A DNA stretch of 24,920 nt from an uncultured Ilumatobacter sp. (GTDB lineage: Bacteria > Actinomycetota > Acidimicrobiia > Acidimicrobiales > Ilumatobacteraceae): NCBI GenBank assembly GCA_937905835.1, contig CALCXK010000111.1:1-24920 (forward strand), in the 5' to 3' direction. Both the position numbers and the translations under genes were made by a program. Position 1 is the stretch's first letter; every line of letters begins with the position of its first letter. The notes under the pieces are model-generated. The model was not told where the DNA came from, did no database searches, and saw only the letters and a program-made list of their open reading frames with translations. Below, one piece after another: positions 15,710 to 22,190 of the stretch.

Positions 15710-16615
15710 TCAGCGGTTCCAGGGGAGGGAGGCGAGGTACGCCTGGGCCGCAGGATGCGGATCCATCGGCGTCTCGTCTGACCGAACGGCCTCCTGCGGA
15801 CTGAGATGGTTCTGGCAGCCTCGACACCAGTACAGACTCCGGCCATGTTGACCGAGTGGCCGGGTACTAATGGTTTCGCCGCACCGCTGACATCGCTGCC
15901 CATTGCGCCCGTACACCGCCACGCCGCCATGACCTCCGCGTCCCCCAACGACTTCACGCAACCCGTGCCCTGGGCGCCAATTGGCACGTTGCAAGTTGGT
16001 CCGCAGCATCGAGGCGGTGGTGTTGACAATGCCGACCGCATCGTGTTCGGACAATGCGTCAACCCGAGCGAACGGACTGAGCTCTTGCGCCCACAGCACT
16101 TCGCATCGGTGAACGTTGCCGACACCACTCATCACGCGCTGATCGAGCAGTACTTCACCAATCTGGGCAGCGCCGTCATGGTATGACAAGAGCAGGTTGA
16201 CAACGCCACCGAGATCGGTTTCGGGCTGGCTGAGATCGGGCCCGAGGCGCCCCATGCCAGGGTGGCGCCGCTTGTCGGGGATGCGATACGTCTCGACGTT
16301 CGTCGCGTTGAAACAGACGGCAACCCAGCCATCGACTTCGATCGACACCGCCATTTGCTGGTACGGCTTACGCCACGGCTCGCCTCGGCGATACACGTGC
16401 CATGAGCCGTTCCTCCGGAGATGCGTGAGGAGCACGACGTTGTCATCCCACACCATTTCGACGTGTTGACCGTGGCTCTCGATGAGTTCGAGCACTCGGC
16501 CAGCCTGAGGCGTTGGGCCAACAAGGCGCGGGGCATCTAATCGCACCATGGGCTTACCCGCGAGCGCTGTTCTGAGCGCACTGGCAGCCCGCTGAATCGC
16601 TTCTGCATTCGGCAT
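15710..16615 (-). CDS. Fpg/Nei-like DNA glycosylase homologue with altered catalytic residues
   Basis: This 301-residue protein is homologous to endonuclease VIII/Fpg glycosylases. The helix-two-turn-helix (LLDQRVMSGVGNVHRCEVLW) keeps the DNA-contacting Asn. The four-cysteine zinc finger (CQRC and CRGC, with Arg in GRSLYWC) is intact. The N-terminal sheet domain departs from the family: it starts MPNAEA instead of MPEGDT or MPEGPE, so Pro2 is kept but the catalytic Glu3 is Asn. The conserved GKHL/GKAL strand reads GQHV, replacing the catalytic Lys by Gln50. The intercalating HLRM becomes HLRR. Base excision may therefore be lost while DNA binding, and perhaps lyase activity through Pro2, remain. 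No Shine-Dalgarno is seen; TATTCT 10 bases upstream could be the -10 of a nearly leaderless promoter. Confidence 0.85.
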   Translation of the reverse strand: MPNAEAIQRAASALRTALAGKPMVRLDAPRLVGPTPQAGRVLELIESHGQHVEMVWDDNVVLLTHLRRNGSWHVYRRGEPWRKPYQQMAVSIEVDGWVAVCFNATNVETYRIPDKRRHPGMGRLGPDLSQPETDLGGVVNLLLSYHDGAAQIGEVLLDQRVMSGVGNVHRCEVLWAQELSPFARVDALSEHDAVGIVNTTASMLRTNLQRANWRPGHGLREVVGGRGGHGGVAVYGRNGQRCQRCGETISTRPLGQHGRSLYWCRGCQNHLSPQEAVRSDETPMDPHPAAQAYLASLPWNR

Positions 16616-16694
16616 TGAAGTGATCAGAATACGTCACCTGGCGGACGGGCGAAATGGTTCATTTCTTACTTCTTGTACGACTTCGAGCGCTGCC

Positions 16695-17243
16695 CTACGG
16701 CAGCTTGCCGACGTGGGCGAGAGCGAGCCGGATCAGGCGGTCGTGGCCGCTGGTCATCTCGAGCACGACGTTGTCGCTCACGGCCTCCTCGGGGGTAAAC
16801 CAATGGAGGTTGAGCGCCTCTTGGGTCGGTTCGCACTCGCCGTCGACCGGGACGACGTAGGCGAGGCTGACTGCGTGGTGACGTGGATCGTAGAAGCCTG
16901 AAACTGCTGGGTCAGGGAAGTATTCGGCGACGGTGAACGGCGTCGGGTTGGCCGGCACCCTGGGAAGCGCCAGAGGGCCGAGATCCTTCTCGCAGTGACG
17001 CATCAGTGCTTCGCGAACCCGCTCGCCGTAGAGCACGCGTCCGGTGACGACCATCCGGCTGATCGATCCACCGGCACCCTGCCGGAGCAGCATGCCAACT
17101 TCTTCGACGTTGCCCATCCCGTCAACGCGGACCGGCACAGCATCGACGTAGACAATCGGCATCTGCGACCGCGCGAGTGCGAGGTCGTCTTCGGACAGCC
17201 ATGCATTGTCGGTCTGCGTGTCGGCGGCATCGATGTCAGTCAC
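16695..17243 (-). CDS. DUF4916 Nudix-like protein with degenerate Nudix box
   Basis: This 182-residue protein matches the actinobacterial DUF4916 family as I recall it: WLSEDDLALARSQMPIVYVDAVPVRVD, then GRVLYGERVREAL and EKDLGPLALPRVPANPTPFTVAEYFP, and LAYVVPVDGECEPTQEAL near the end. The fold looks Nudix-like. The box GX5EX7REUXEEXGU can be laid on residues 68-89 with Gly68, Glu74, Arg82 and Gly89 in place, but REUXEE reads RHCEKD, so two metal-binding glutamates are Lys86 and Asp87. Hydrolysis of nucleoside diphosphates is therefore doubtful. The gene lies upstream of the Nei-like gene on the same strand with a 79 bp gap, and is divergent from the methyltransferase. Confidence 0.8.
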   Translation of the reverse strand: MTDIDAADTQTDNAWLSEDDLALARSQMPIVYVDAVPVRVDGMGNVEEVGMLLRQGAGGSISRMVVTGRVLYGERVREALMRHCEKDLGPLALPRVPANPTPFTVAEYFPDPAVSGFYDPRHHAVSLAYVVPVDGECEPTQEALNLHWFTPEEAVSDNVVLEMTSGHDRLIRLALAHVGKLP

Positions 17244-17342
17244 GTCCGCAATGTTCCCACGGTTATCCCAGCAGACCGAGGATCTCGGCTGACGTCACAG
17301 TGAATCGTTGCCGCGAGTTCAGAGCAGGAGAGCCGACACCGC

Positions 17343-17933
17343 GTGTGGGATGCTGATCGAATGGACACAGACCGGAAGCGCTGGGACGAACGTTGGTCTG
17401 CAGCGCCCGGTTCCATTGCGGCAACGCCACCCGACGTCGTCAACACACATCCAGAGTTGCTCGACGTTCTTCCGACAACCGGGCCGGCACTCGACATTGC
17501 GTGCGGGCTGGGTGCGCAGGCGCTGTGGCTGGCTGAGCGAGGGCTGGCCGTCAACGCACTCGATGTGTCATCAGTCGCGATCGATCGGTTGACCCTCGCC
17601 GCCCAGCCGCATGGCCATCAGCTCCGAGCCGAGGTCTGGGACACCGACGAGGGGCTGCCGCCGACATTGACCGATCTTGCGATGATCGTATGCCAGCGAT
17701 ATCGCTCGCCGGCCCTCTACGGCCAGTTCGTGAGCCGCCTCCGCGTGGGCGGCGTACTCATCCTGACGGTGCTCTCAGAGGTCGGCCTTGAGGGTCAACC
17801 CGGCGCGTTTCACGCCCCGGCCGGCGAGCTGATCAATGCATTCGATCGGGTCGATGTCGACATACTGCTGCACGATGAGACCAACGGCCTGGCGTCGATC
17901 GTGGTGCGCCGAATGAATGGCCGACGACCGTGA
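17343..17933 (+). CDS. Class I SAM-dependent methyltransferase (TehB/TPMT-like)
   Basis: This is a small methyltransferase of about 196 residues with a single Rossmann domain. Motif I is ALDIACGLGAQALWLAERG, the acidic ribose-binding residue follows in VNALDVSSVAI, and the later strand LRVGGVLILTVLS matches motif VI. The N-terminal RWDERW segment is typical of TehB/thiopurine-methyltransferase-like small-molecule enzymes; the substrate is unknown. The GTG at 17343 has AGGAG at 17326-17330, 12 bases ahead; ATG at 17361 lacks a ribosome site and is the alternative, giving 190 residues. It is divergent from the DUF4916 gene. Directly at its stop begins a 12 bp tandem repeat. Confidence 0.85.
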   Translation: MWDADRMDTDRKRWDERWSAAPGSIAATPPDVVNTHPELLDVLPTTGPALDIACGLGAQALWLAERGLAVNALDVSSVAIDRLTLAAQPHGHQLRAEVWDTDEGLPPTLTDLAMIVCQRYRSPALYGQFVSRLRVGGVLILTVLSEVGLEGQPGAFHAPAGELINAFDRVDVDILLHDETNGLASIVVRRMNGRRP

Positions 17934-17976
17934 CGAGAACAGCGACGAGAACAGCGACGACAACAGCGACGACATC
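17932..17976 (+). repeat. 12 bp tandem repeat abutting the methyltransferase stop
   Basis: GACGAGAACAGC occurs twice, then GACGACAACAGC with one change, then the partial unit GACGACATC. The array starts inside the TGA stop codon of the methyltransferase. An alternative frame would encode DENS/DDNS repeats, but no translation signal supports it. Confidence 0.85.
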
Positions 17977-18054
17977 GCTTCATCTCCCCGAGTATCGCCG
18001 ACGCGGGGTGCAATTCACCCCTCCCCTTGCCCCAGCCACTACCGCCTGTCCCGC

Positions 18055-18104
18055 ATTGTGGAACAGTTCCATATTGTGGAACTGTTCCTTGACATTATGT
18101 TAAG
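18055..18104 (+). promoter_or_regulatory. Stacked dyads, candidate operator
   Basis: The arms GGAACAGTTCCA (18060-18071) and TGGAACTGTTCC (18077-18088) are perfect 12 bp inverted repeats around TATTG. Each arm is itself nearly palindromic (GGAAC-A-GTTCC and GGAAC-T-GTTCC), and ATTGTGGAAC recurs as a direct repeat 18 bp apart (18055 and 18073). A third dyad, CTTGACAT-T-ATGTTAAG (18088-18104), matches at 7 of 8 positions. Two adjacent dimer sites plus a third site or promoter is the likeliest reading. Confidence 0.65.
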
Positions 18105-18124
18105 GTGAGAGGCCTCAACAGACG

Positions 18125-18156
18125 CCCGCTTCGAACGGCGCTCACACAGAAGCGGG
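18125..18156 (+). promoter_or_regulatory. Start-proximal leader hairpin
   Basis: CCCGCTTC (18125-18132) and GAAGCGGG (18149-18156) form a perfect 8 bp stem with a 16-base loop, ending 10 bases before the aminotransferase ATG. The 3' arm contains the only purine-rich tract ahead of the start, so the hairpin could mask the ribosome site. Confidence 0.55.
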
Positions 18157-18166
18157 ACACACCCAA

Positions 18167-19357
18167 ATGGCGCTTGCAAGTCGACTCGATCACCTCGGTA
18201 CCGAAACGGCGTTCGCTGTCTCCCAAGCGGCCGCTGAATGGGGCGCCAAGGGCAACCGGATCTACCCGTTCCACCTCGGCGACATCAACCTCCCCACCCC
18301 GGGCAACATCGTTGCCGCCATGAATGTTGCGATCGCTGACGGCAAGACCGGCTATTGCCCGGCCGCCGGTATCGCGCCGCTCCGCGAAGCGCTCGCCGCG
18401 AATATTGGCAGCGACCGAGGCATGTCGCTCACTCCCGACAACATCGTCGTGCAGCCCGGCGGCAAGCCGGTGATCACCAAGTTCATCCAGACACTGATGA
18501 ACCCAGGTGATGGCGTGCTCTACCCGAACCCGGGTTACCCGATCTACGAGAGCCAAGTCGAGTACTTCGGTGGCAAGCCAATGCCGTACCGCTACCACGA
18601 GACCCCCACGGGCTTCGGGATTGACCTCGACCAGATCCGCGAGCTCGCAGCATCCGGCGCCACGGCGATCATCTACAACAACCTGCAGAACCCGCTCGGC
18701 TGCGAAAGCAGCCTCGAGGAGATGCAGGCAATTGCCGACATCGCGATCGAACACGACCTGTGGGTGCTGTCTGACGAGGCCTACTTCGAGATGCGGTACT
18801 CGGGTACGTCCACCTCGATCGCCTCGCTGCCCGGCATGGCCGAACGGACGGTGATTCTGTACACCTTCTCGAAAAAGTTCGCGATGACCGGCTGGAGACT
18901 CGGCTGTGCAGCTGCGCCAATCGCAGTCGCCCAGATGATCGCCAAGCTCAATACCAACGACGAGAGCTGCACCACGCACTTCGTGCAAGCCGCAGGTGTT
19001 GAGGCGATCGCGAACCCTGAGGGTGCCGCACCAATGCTCGCCGAGCTGAAACGTCGCCGCGACGCCACAGCCGCCGGCCTCGCGACGATCGAAGGGATCA
19101 CGTGCGCCACGCCCGAGTCGACCTTCTATCTCTTCCCCAATGCGACTGCTGCAATGGAGAAGATGGGCTTCACCGACGTGGGCAACTTCGCCACCGCTGC
19201 CTTGGAGAACACCGGCGTGTCGTTCTGTACCCGGCGCCACTTCGGTCGGCCCCAGCCCTCGGAGACACAGGAGTACATCCGCCTCGCATACTCCGGCATC
19301 TCAGTCGAAGACATCACCGAGGGCCTCGGCAAGCTCGCAGCATGGATCAACGCGTGA
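18167..19357 (+). CDS. Class I/II PLP-dependent aminotransferase
   Basis: This is a fold-type I aminotransferase of 396 residues that should transfer an amino group between an amino acid and a 2-oxoacid. The PLP Lys is at 236 in the segment FSKKFAMTGWRLG, with Arg244. The substrate and cofactor contacts are Asn175 (NNLQNPLG, where the family norm is NPTG), Asp203 and Tyr206 (SDEAY), and a C-terminal Arg in IRLAYS for the carboxylate. The N-terminal LGDINLPTP and GYCPAAGIAPLREAL elements agree. ATG 18167 follows a leader with a hairpin and stacked dyads, suggesting tight control. The stop overlaps the dehydrogenase gene by GTGA. The amino-acid substrate cannot be predicted; Ala, Ser, Asp or an aromatic residue are all possible. 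Confidence 0.92.
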   Translation: MALASRLDHLGTETAFAVSQAAAEWGAKGNRIYPFHLGDINLPTPGNIVAAMNVAIADGKTGYCPAAGIAPLREALAANIGSDRGMSLTPDNIVVQPGGKPVITKFIQTLMNPGDGVLYPNPGYPIYESQVEYFGGKPMPYRYHETPTGFGIDLDQIRELAASGATAIIYNNLQNPLGCESSLEEMQAIADIAIEHDLWVLSDEAYFEMRYSGTSTSIASLPGMAERTVILYTFSKKFAMTGWRLGCAAAPIAVAQMIAKLNTNDESCTTHFVQAAGVEAIANPEGAAPMLAELKRRRDATAAGLATIEGITCATPESTFYLFPNATAAMEKMGFTDVGNFATAALENTGVSFCTRRHFGRPQPSETQEYIRLAYSGISVEDITEGLGKLAAWINA

Positions 19358-20337
19358 GCAACCCAATCAGCACGCCCCGCATTGTCGTCACCGGCCGCAT
19401 CCCCGAGGCCGGCCTCAAGATCCTGCGTGCCATCAACGGCGCTGAGGTCTGGGCCTGGGATGACGACGCGGTGATTCCAATCGACGTCCGCAACGAGCAG
19501 CTCGCCACCGCCGACATTGCTGTCACCTTGCTGACCGATCGTGTCGACGCTGCGTTCCTCGACGCTGCACCAAACCTGAAGATGGTGGCCAACGTCGCAG
19601 TCGGCTACAACAACGTCGACGTCGCAGCATGCGCTGCACGTGGTGTCGTGGTAACGAACACACCTGGAGTCCTCACCGACGCCACCGCTGACCTCGCTAT
19701 GGGCCTCCTCCTCATGATCACCCGCCGCCTCGGCGAAGGCGAACGGCTGATCCGTTCCGAAGAACCGTGGCAATGGGGCATGTTCATGATGCTGGGCACC
19801 GGCCTGCAGGGGCGCACGCTCGGCATCATCGGCATGGGCGGCATCGGCGTCGCCATGGCCCGGCGCGCACGATCGTTTGGCATGCGGGTCATCTACAACA
19901 ACCGCAAGACCGTCGACGCTGCAATCGAGTCCGAACTCGACGCGACCCTTGTCAGCCTCGACGAACTCCTCGCCCAGAGCGACGTCGTTTCGCTCAACTG
20001 CCCGTACTCCGCAGCGACGCACCATTTGATGAATGCCGAGACGCTGGCGCAGATGCAGCCGACTGCATTCCTGATCAACACCGCCCGCGGGCCGATCGTC
20101 GACGAAGCAGCACTCGTCGCTGCGCTGCAGAGCGGGGCCATTGCCGGTGCCGGCCTCGACGTGTTCGAGAACGAACCCAACGTGCACCCGGGCTTGCTCG
20201 AATGCGACAACGCCGTCCTGGTTCCGCACCTCGGATCAGCGACCGTCGACACGCGAAGCGCAATGGCGGCCACCGCTGCCAACAATGTATCCGACGTGAT
20301 CGCCGGCGTTACGCCGCGCAACCCCGTCACACCCTGA
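19354..20337 (+). CDS. D-isomer-specific 2-hydroxyacid dehydrogenase (glyoxylate/hydroxypyruvate reductase-like)
   Basis: This 327-residue enzyme interconverts 2-oxoacids and D-2-hydroxyacids with NAD(P)H. The N-terminal PRIVVTGRIPEAGL resembles GRHPR-type glyoxylate reductases. The Rossmann motif GMGGIG is at 160-165, and YNNRK (181-185) at the end of the second strand has Arg184, which favours NADP. The catalytic triad is Arg245 (NTARGP), Glu274 (ENEP) and His292 (PHLGSAT). GTG 19354 gives the four-base overlap common in this window; ATG 19342 would add four residues. Together with the aminotransferase it could run a transaminate-then-reduce sequence, for example serine to hydroxypyruvate to glycerate, which is an inference. 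Confidence 0.93.
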   Translation: MSNPISTPRIVVTGRIPEAGLKILRAINGAEVWAWDDDAVIPIDVRNEQLATADIAVTLLTDRVDAAFLDAAPNLKMVANVAVGYNNVDVAACAARGVVVTNTPGVLTDATADLAMGLLLMITRRLGEGERLIRSEEPWQWGMFMMLGTGLQGRTLGIIGMGGIGVAMARRARSFGMRVIYNNRKTVDAAIESELDATLVSLDELLAQSDVVSLNCPYSAATHHLMNAETLAQMQPTAFLINTARGPIVDEAALVAALQSGAIAGAGLDVFENEPNVHPGLLECDNAVLVPHLGSATVDTRSAMAATAANNVSDVIAGVTPRNPVTP

Positions 20338-20348
20338 CGCTCCGGTAA

Positions 20349-20363
20349 CACCCGATCGGGGTG
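20349..20363 (+). promoter_or_regulatory. Palindrome before the sigma factor gene
   Basis: The perfect palindrome CCCGATCGGG (20351-20360) lies in the short gap between the dehydrogenase stop and the sigma factor start, and CACCC/GGGTG arms flank it (20349-20363). It could be an operator or a weak hairpin; there is no U-tract. Confidence 0.35.
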
Positions 20364-20378
20364 CGCCGTTGGCATGAT

Positions 20379-20954
20379 GTGACCGTGAGTTTGACCGGGC
20401 CAGCGGCGGCACGCCTCTACGACCAGCATGTCGACGCCGTGTATTCCTATGCGGCACGCCGTGTTGGCAGCGATGCTGCCGTCGGCGTCGTCGAAGAGGT
20501 GTTTGAGCACGCCCTCGGGCGGCAGGCTCAGCGTCCCGAAAAGACCAGCAGCGACCTCGGTTGGCTGTTCGCAATCACGACCGCATTCCTGCGCCGGCAC
20601 AGTGCAACCGAACGTGAGCGCTTGCTGAAATGGACGGGCGCACGCGCCACCGGGTCAGGGTCGATACCACGCGCCACCGATCCGCTCCTCTCATCAGGTG
20701 CCGAGGACGCTGCCGTCGCCACTGCGGCAAAGGTCATGGCCGCGGTCGCCGAACTCGAGCCCGAAGACCGTGACCTGCTGTTCCTGGTCGCATGGGAGGG
20801 CTGCTCCTCAGCGCTTGCCTCCGCCGCCACGGGGATACCGCAGGGCAACATTCGGTCGCGGCTCAGCGCCGTGCGTCAAGAACTCCGCCGGCGTGTCACC
20901 GACATCGAGCGGGCGGCCGAATCGATCGACGACAGAGCAGAGGATCCGTCGTGA
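20379..20954 (+). CDS. ECF-type RNA polymerase sigma factor
   Basis: This is a compact sigma-70 family protein of about 191 residues with regions 2 and 4 only. Region 2 is ARLYDQHVDAVYSYAARRVGS followed by VVEEVFEHAL (family: D.vQe.F..a), and WLFAITTAFLRR marks its end. Region 4 is LEPEDRDLLFLVAWEG, then a helix-turn-helix, IPQGNIRSRLSAVRQELRRR. The usual Asp of the DVVQE motif is absent. The start is uncertain: GTG 20361, 20379 and 20385 are all in frame, and none has a good ribosome site. Its stop overlaps the next gene by GTGA, and that gene encodes a one-helix membrane protein. This arrangement fits a sigma factor with its membrane-bound partner. It begins 41 bp after the dehydrogenase stop. 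Confidence 0.87.
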   Translation: MTVSLTGPAAARLYDQHVDAVYSYAARRVGSDAAVGVVEEVFEHALGRQAQRPEKTSSDLGWLFAITTAFLRRHSATERERLLKWTGARATGSGSIPRATDPLLSSGAEDAAVATAAKVMAAVAELEPEDRDLLFLVAWEGCSSALASAATGIPQGNIRSRLSAVRQELRRRVTDIERAAESIDDRAEDPS

Positions 20955-22135
20955 ATCCCGTTCAAGTCGTCGAGGCTGCGCGGCCCGACGTGGGCCCGAT
21001 GCCTGCAGCGGAACGGCGACACGTGCGCGAGCTGCTCTTCGACGTGGCAATGCGTGCCCAGACTGAGCACAAGCCAATGGAGGTCCGATCGCCAAACACA
21101 CGACGCTCGAATGCCCTTCGCCTCGGCGCGCTCGGCGTGCTCGGCGCTCTTGCAGTCGGGGGGCTCGCCTTCTCCGCATCCCGCGACACTGGTACCTCAC
21201 TCAACCAGCCGACACCCGACACCGGTCCAGAGCGAACAACCACGGTCACCACCGAGCCAGAGCGGGCCATTGTCATCGATCCGCCACGCCCCACCACCGC
21301 TCCGACGGCGACCAAGCTGGCGATCCCCGGATCGGCAGAATCTCCGCTCCTGCTCCCACCCGAGCGCACCCGGCTCGACGAGCTGACGGTCACCCCCATG
21401 CAACTCGGTGGCTCGACACTCTTGCTTCGTGCTTCCGACCTGACCACTCTCGGATTGCGCGAAGCAGACGGTCTCAAGCCACCTCCACCGGAGCCACCGA
21501 CCACCGAGGAAACCGGCGAGACAATCCCCACGCTCCCGCCGCGCGAGTTCAACGGTTTTACGGTGTTGGCACCCGACGAGACGGGGGCCTACACAGCCAA
21601 CATCTCCTGCGGTTCGCTCACGTTCGCAGAAGGTCCGGGGTTCGTACCCTTCAGACCGGAACTCAACCGACTTTTACAGTCCGTGTCGATCACCAATGGG
21701 TCGATCGACATCGCCCTGCCTGACGGATGGCAGCTGATTTCAGAGGGTCCGAGCGTCAACGAGTTCACATTCGGTCTCCCTGTTGCCGTCGGCGGCATCG
21801 ACATCGTCGTGACACTGACGCAGTACCCGAAGGGATCGATTGCCCAAGCTGCGTACGGAGATCGGCAGTTAACGCCAGCGACCTTCCGAGGCCAGCCGGC
21901 ATGGATCCATCGGAGTCCCGACGATCTCGGCGCCTTCGATCTCGTCGGTATGCTCGGCACGACCGCATTCAGGGTAAGCGCTCGCGACATCACACTGGTC
22001 GAGCTGGAGTTCGTTCTCTCACAACTGCTGTCCGGTGACGTCGACGAGTGGATCAGACGATTTGGCGCCTTACCGACCGAGACCGATCCGGACATCCGGA
22101 CCTGTTCGGCACAGCCGTCGTTCAGCGTGTCCTGA
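20951..22135 (+). CDS. Membrane-anchored partner of the sigma factor (putative anti-sigma)
   Basis: This 394-residue protein has a cytoplasmic N-terminus of about 55 residues (VVEAARPDVGPMPAAERRHVRELLF), one transmembrane helix at about 56-77, a Pro/Thr-rich linker and an extracytoplasmic domain. No known domain is recognised. The N-terminal segment recalls the cytoplasmic tails of proteins encoded after ECF factors in actinobacteria, but the zinc-binding HxxxCxxC of ZAS anti-sigma factors is missing. Two cysteines lie outside (ISCGSL and IRTCSA) and could form a disulfide. A second Pro-rich stretch (PPPPEPPTTEETGE) splits the outer part. GTG 20951 overlaps the sigma stop. An anti-sigma role comes from position and topology only. 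Confidence 0.75.
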   Translation: MNPVQVVEAARPDVGPMPAAERRHVRELLFDVAMRAQTEHKPMEVRSPNTRRSNALRLGALGVLGALAVGGLAFSASRDTGTSLNQPTPDTGPERTTTVTTEPERAIVIDPPRPTTAPTATKLAIPGSAESPLLLPPERTRLDELTVTPMQLGGSTLLLRASDLTTLGLREADGLKPPPPEPPTTEETGETIPTLPPREFNGFTVLAPDETGAYTANISCGSLTFAEGPGFVPFRPELNRLLQSVSITNGSIDIALPDGWQLISEGPSVNEFTFGLPVAVGGIDIVVTLTQYPKGSIAQAAYGDRQLTPATFRGQPAWIHRSPDDLGAFDLVGMLGTTAFRVSARDITLVELEFVLSQLLSGDVDEWIRRFGALPTETDPDIRTCSAQPSFSVS

Positions 22136-22190
22136 TCACAGCCATTTCTCGAACACCGCTCTCACACTCCGCCCGAGCAGCGGAACCGGG

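Larger units (their letters stand above)
17977..18166. promoter_or_regulatory. Regulatory region of the aminotransferase operon
   Basis: This is 190 bp without a gene. The stretch 18055-18104 is AT-richer than its surroundings and holds stacked dyads. The leader next to the start codon holds an 8 bp hairpin. Both are listed separately. A clear consensus promoter is not seen; TTGTGG (18074-18079) and TATGTT (18096-18101), 16 bp apart, are the best pair. Confidence 0.5.

Noticed and set aside
17917..18108. Small acidic ORF (DENS/DDNS repeats) after the methyltransferase
   Set aside because: It overlaps the end of the methyltransferase, has no ribosome site, and runs straight through the dyad region. 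The tandem DNA repeat explains its odd composition.
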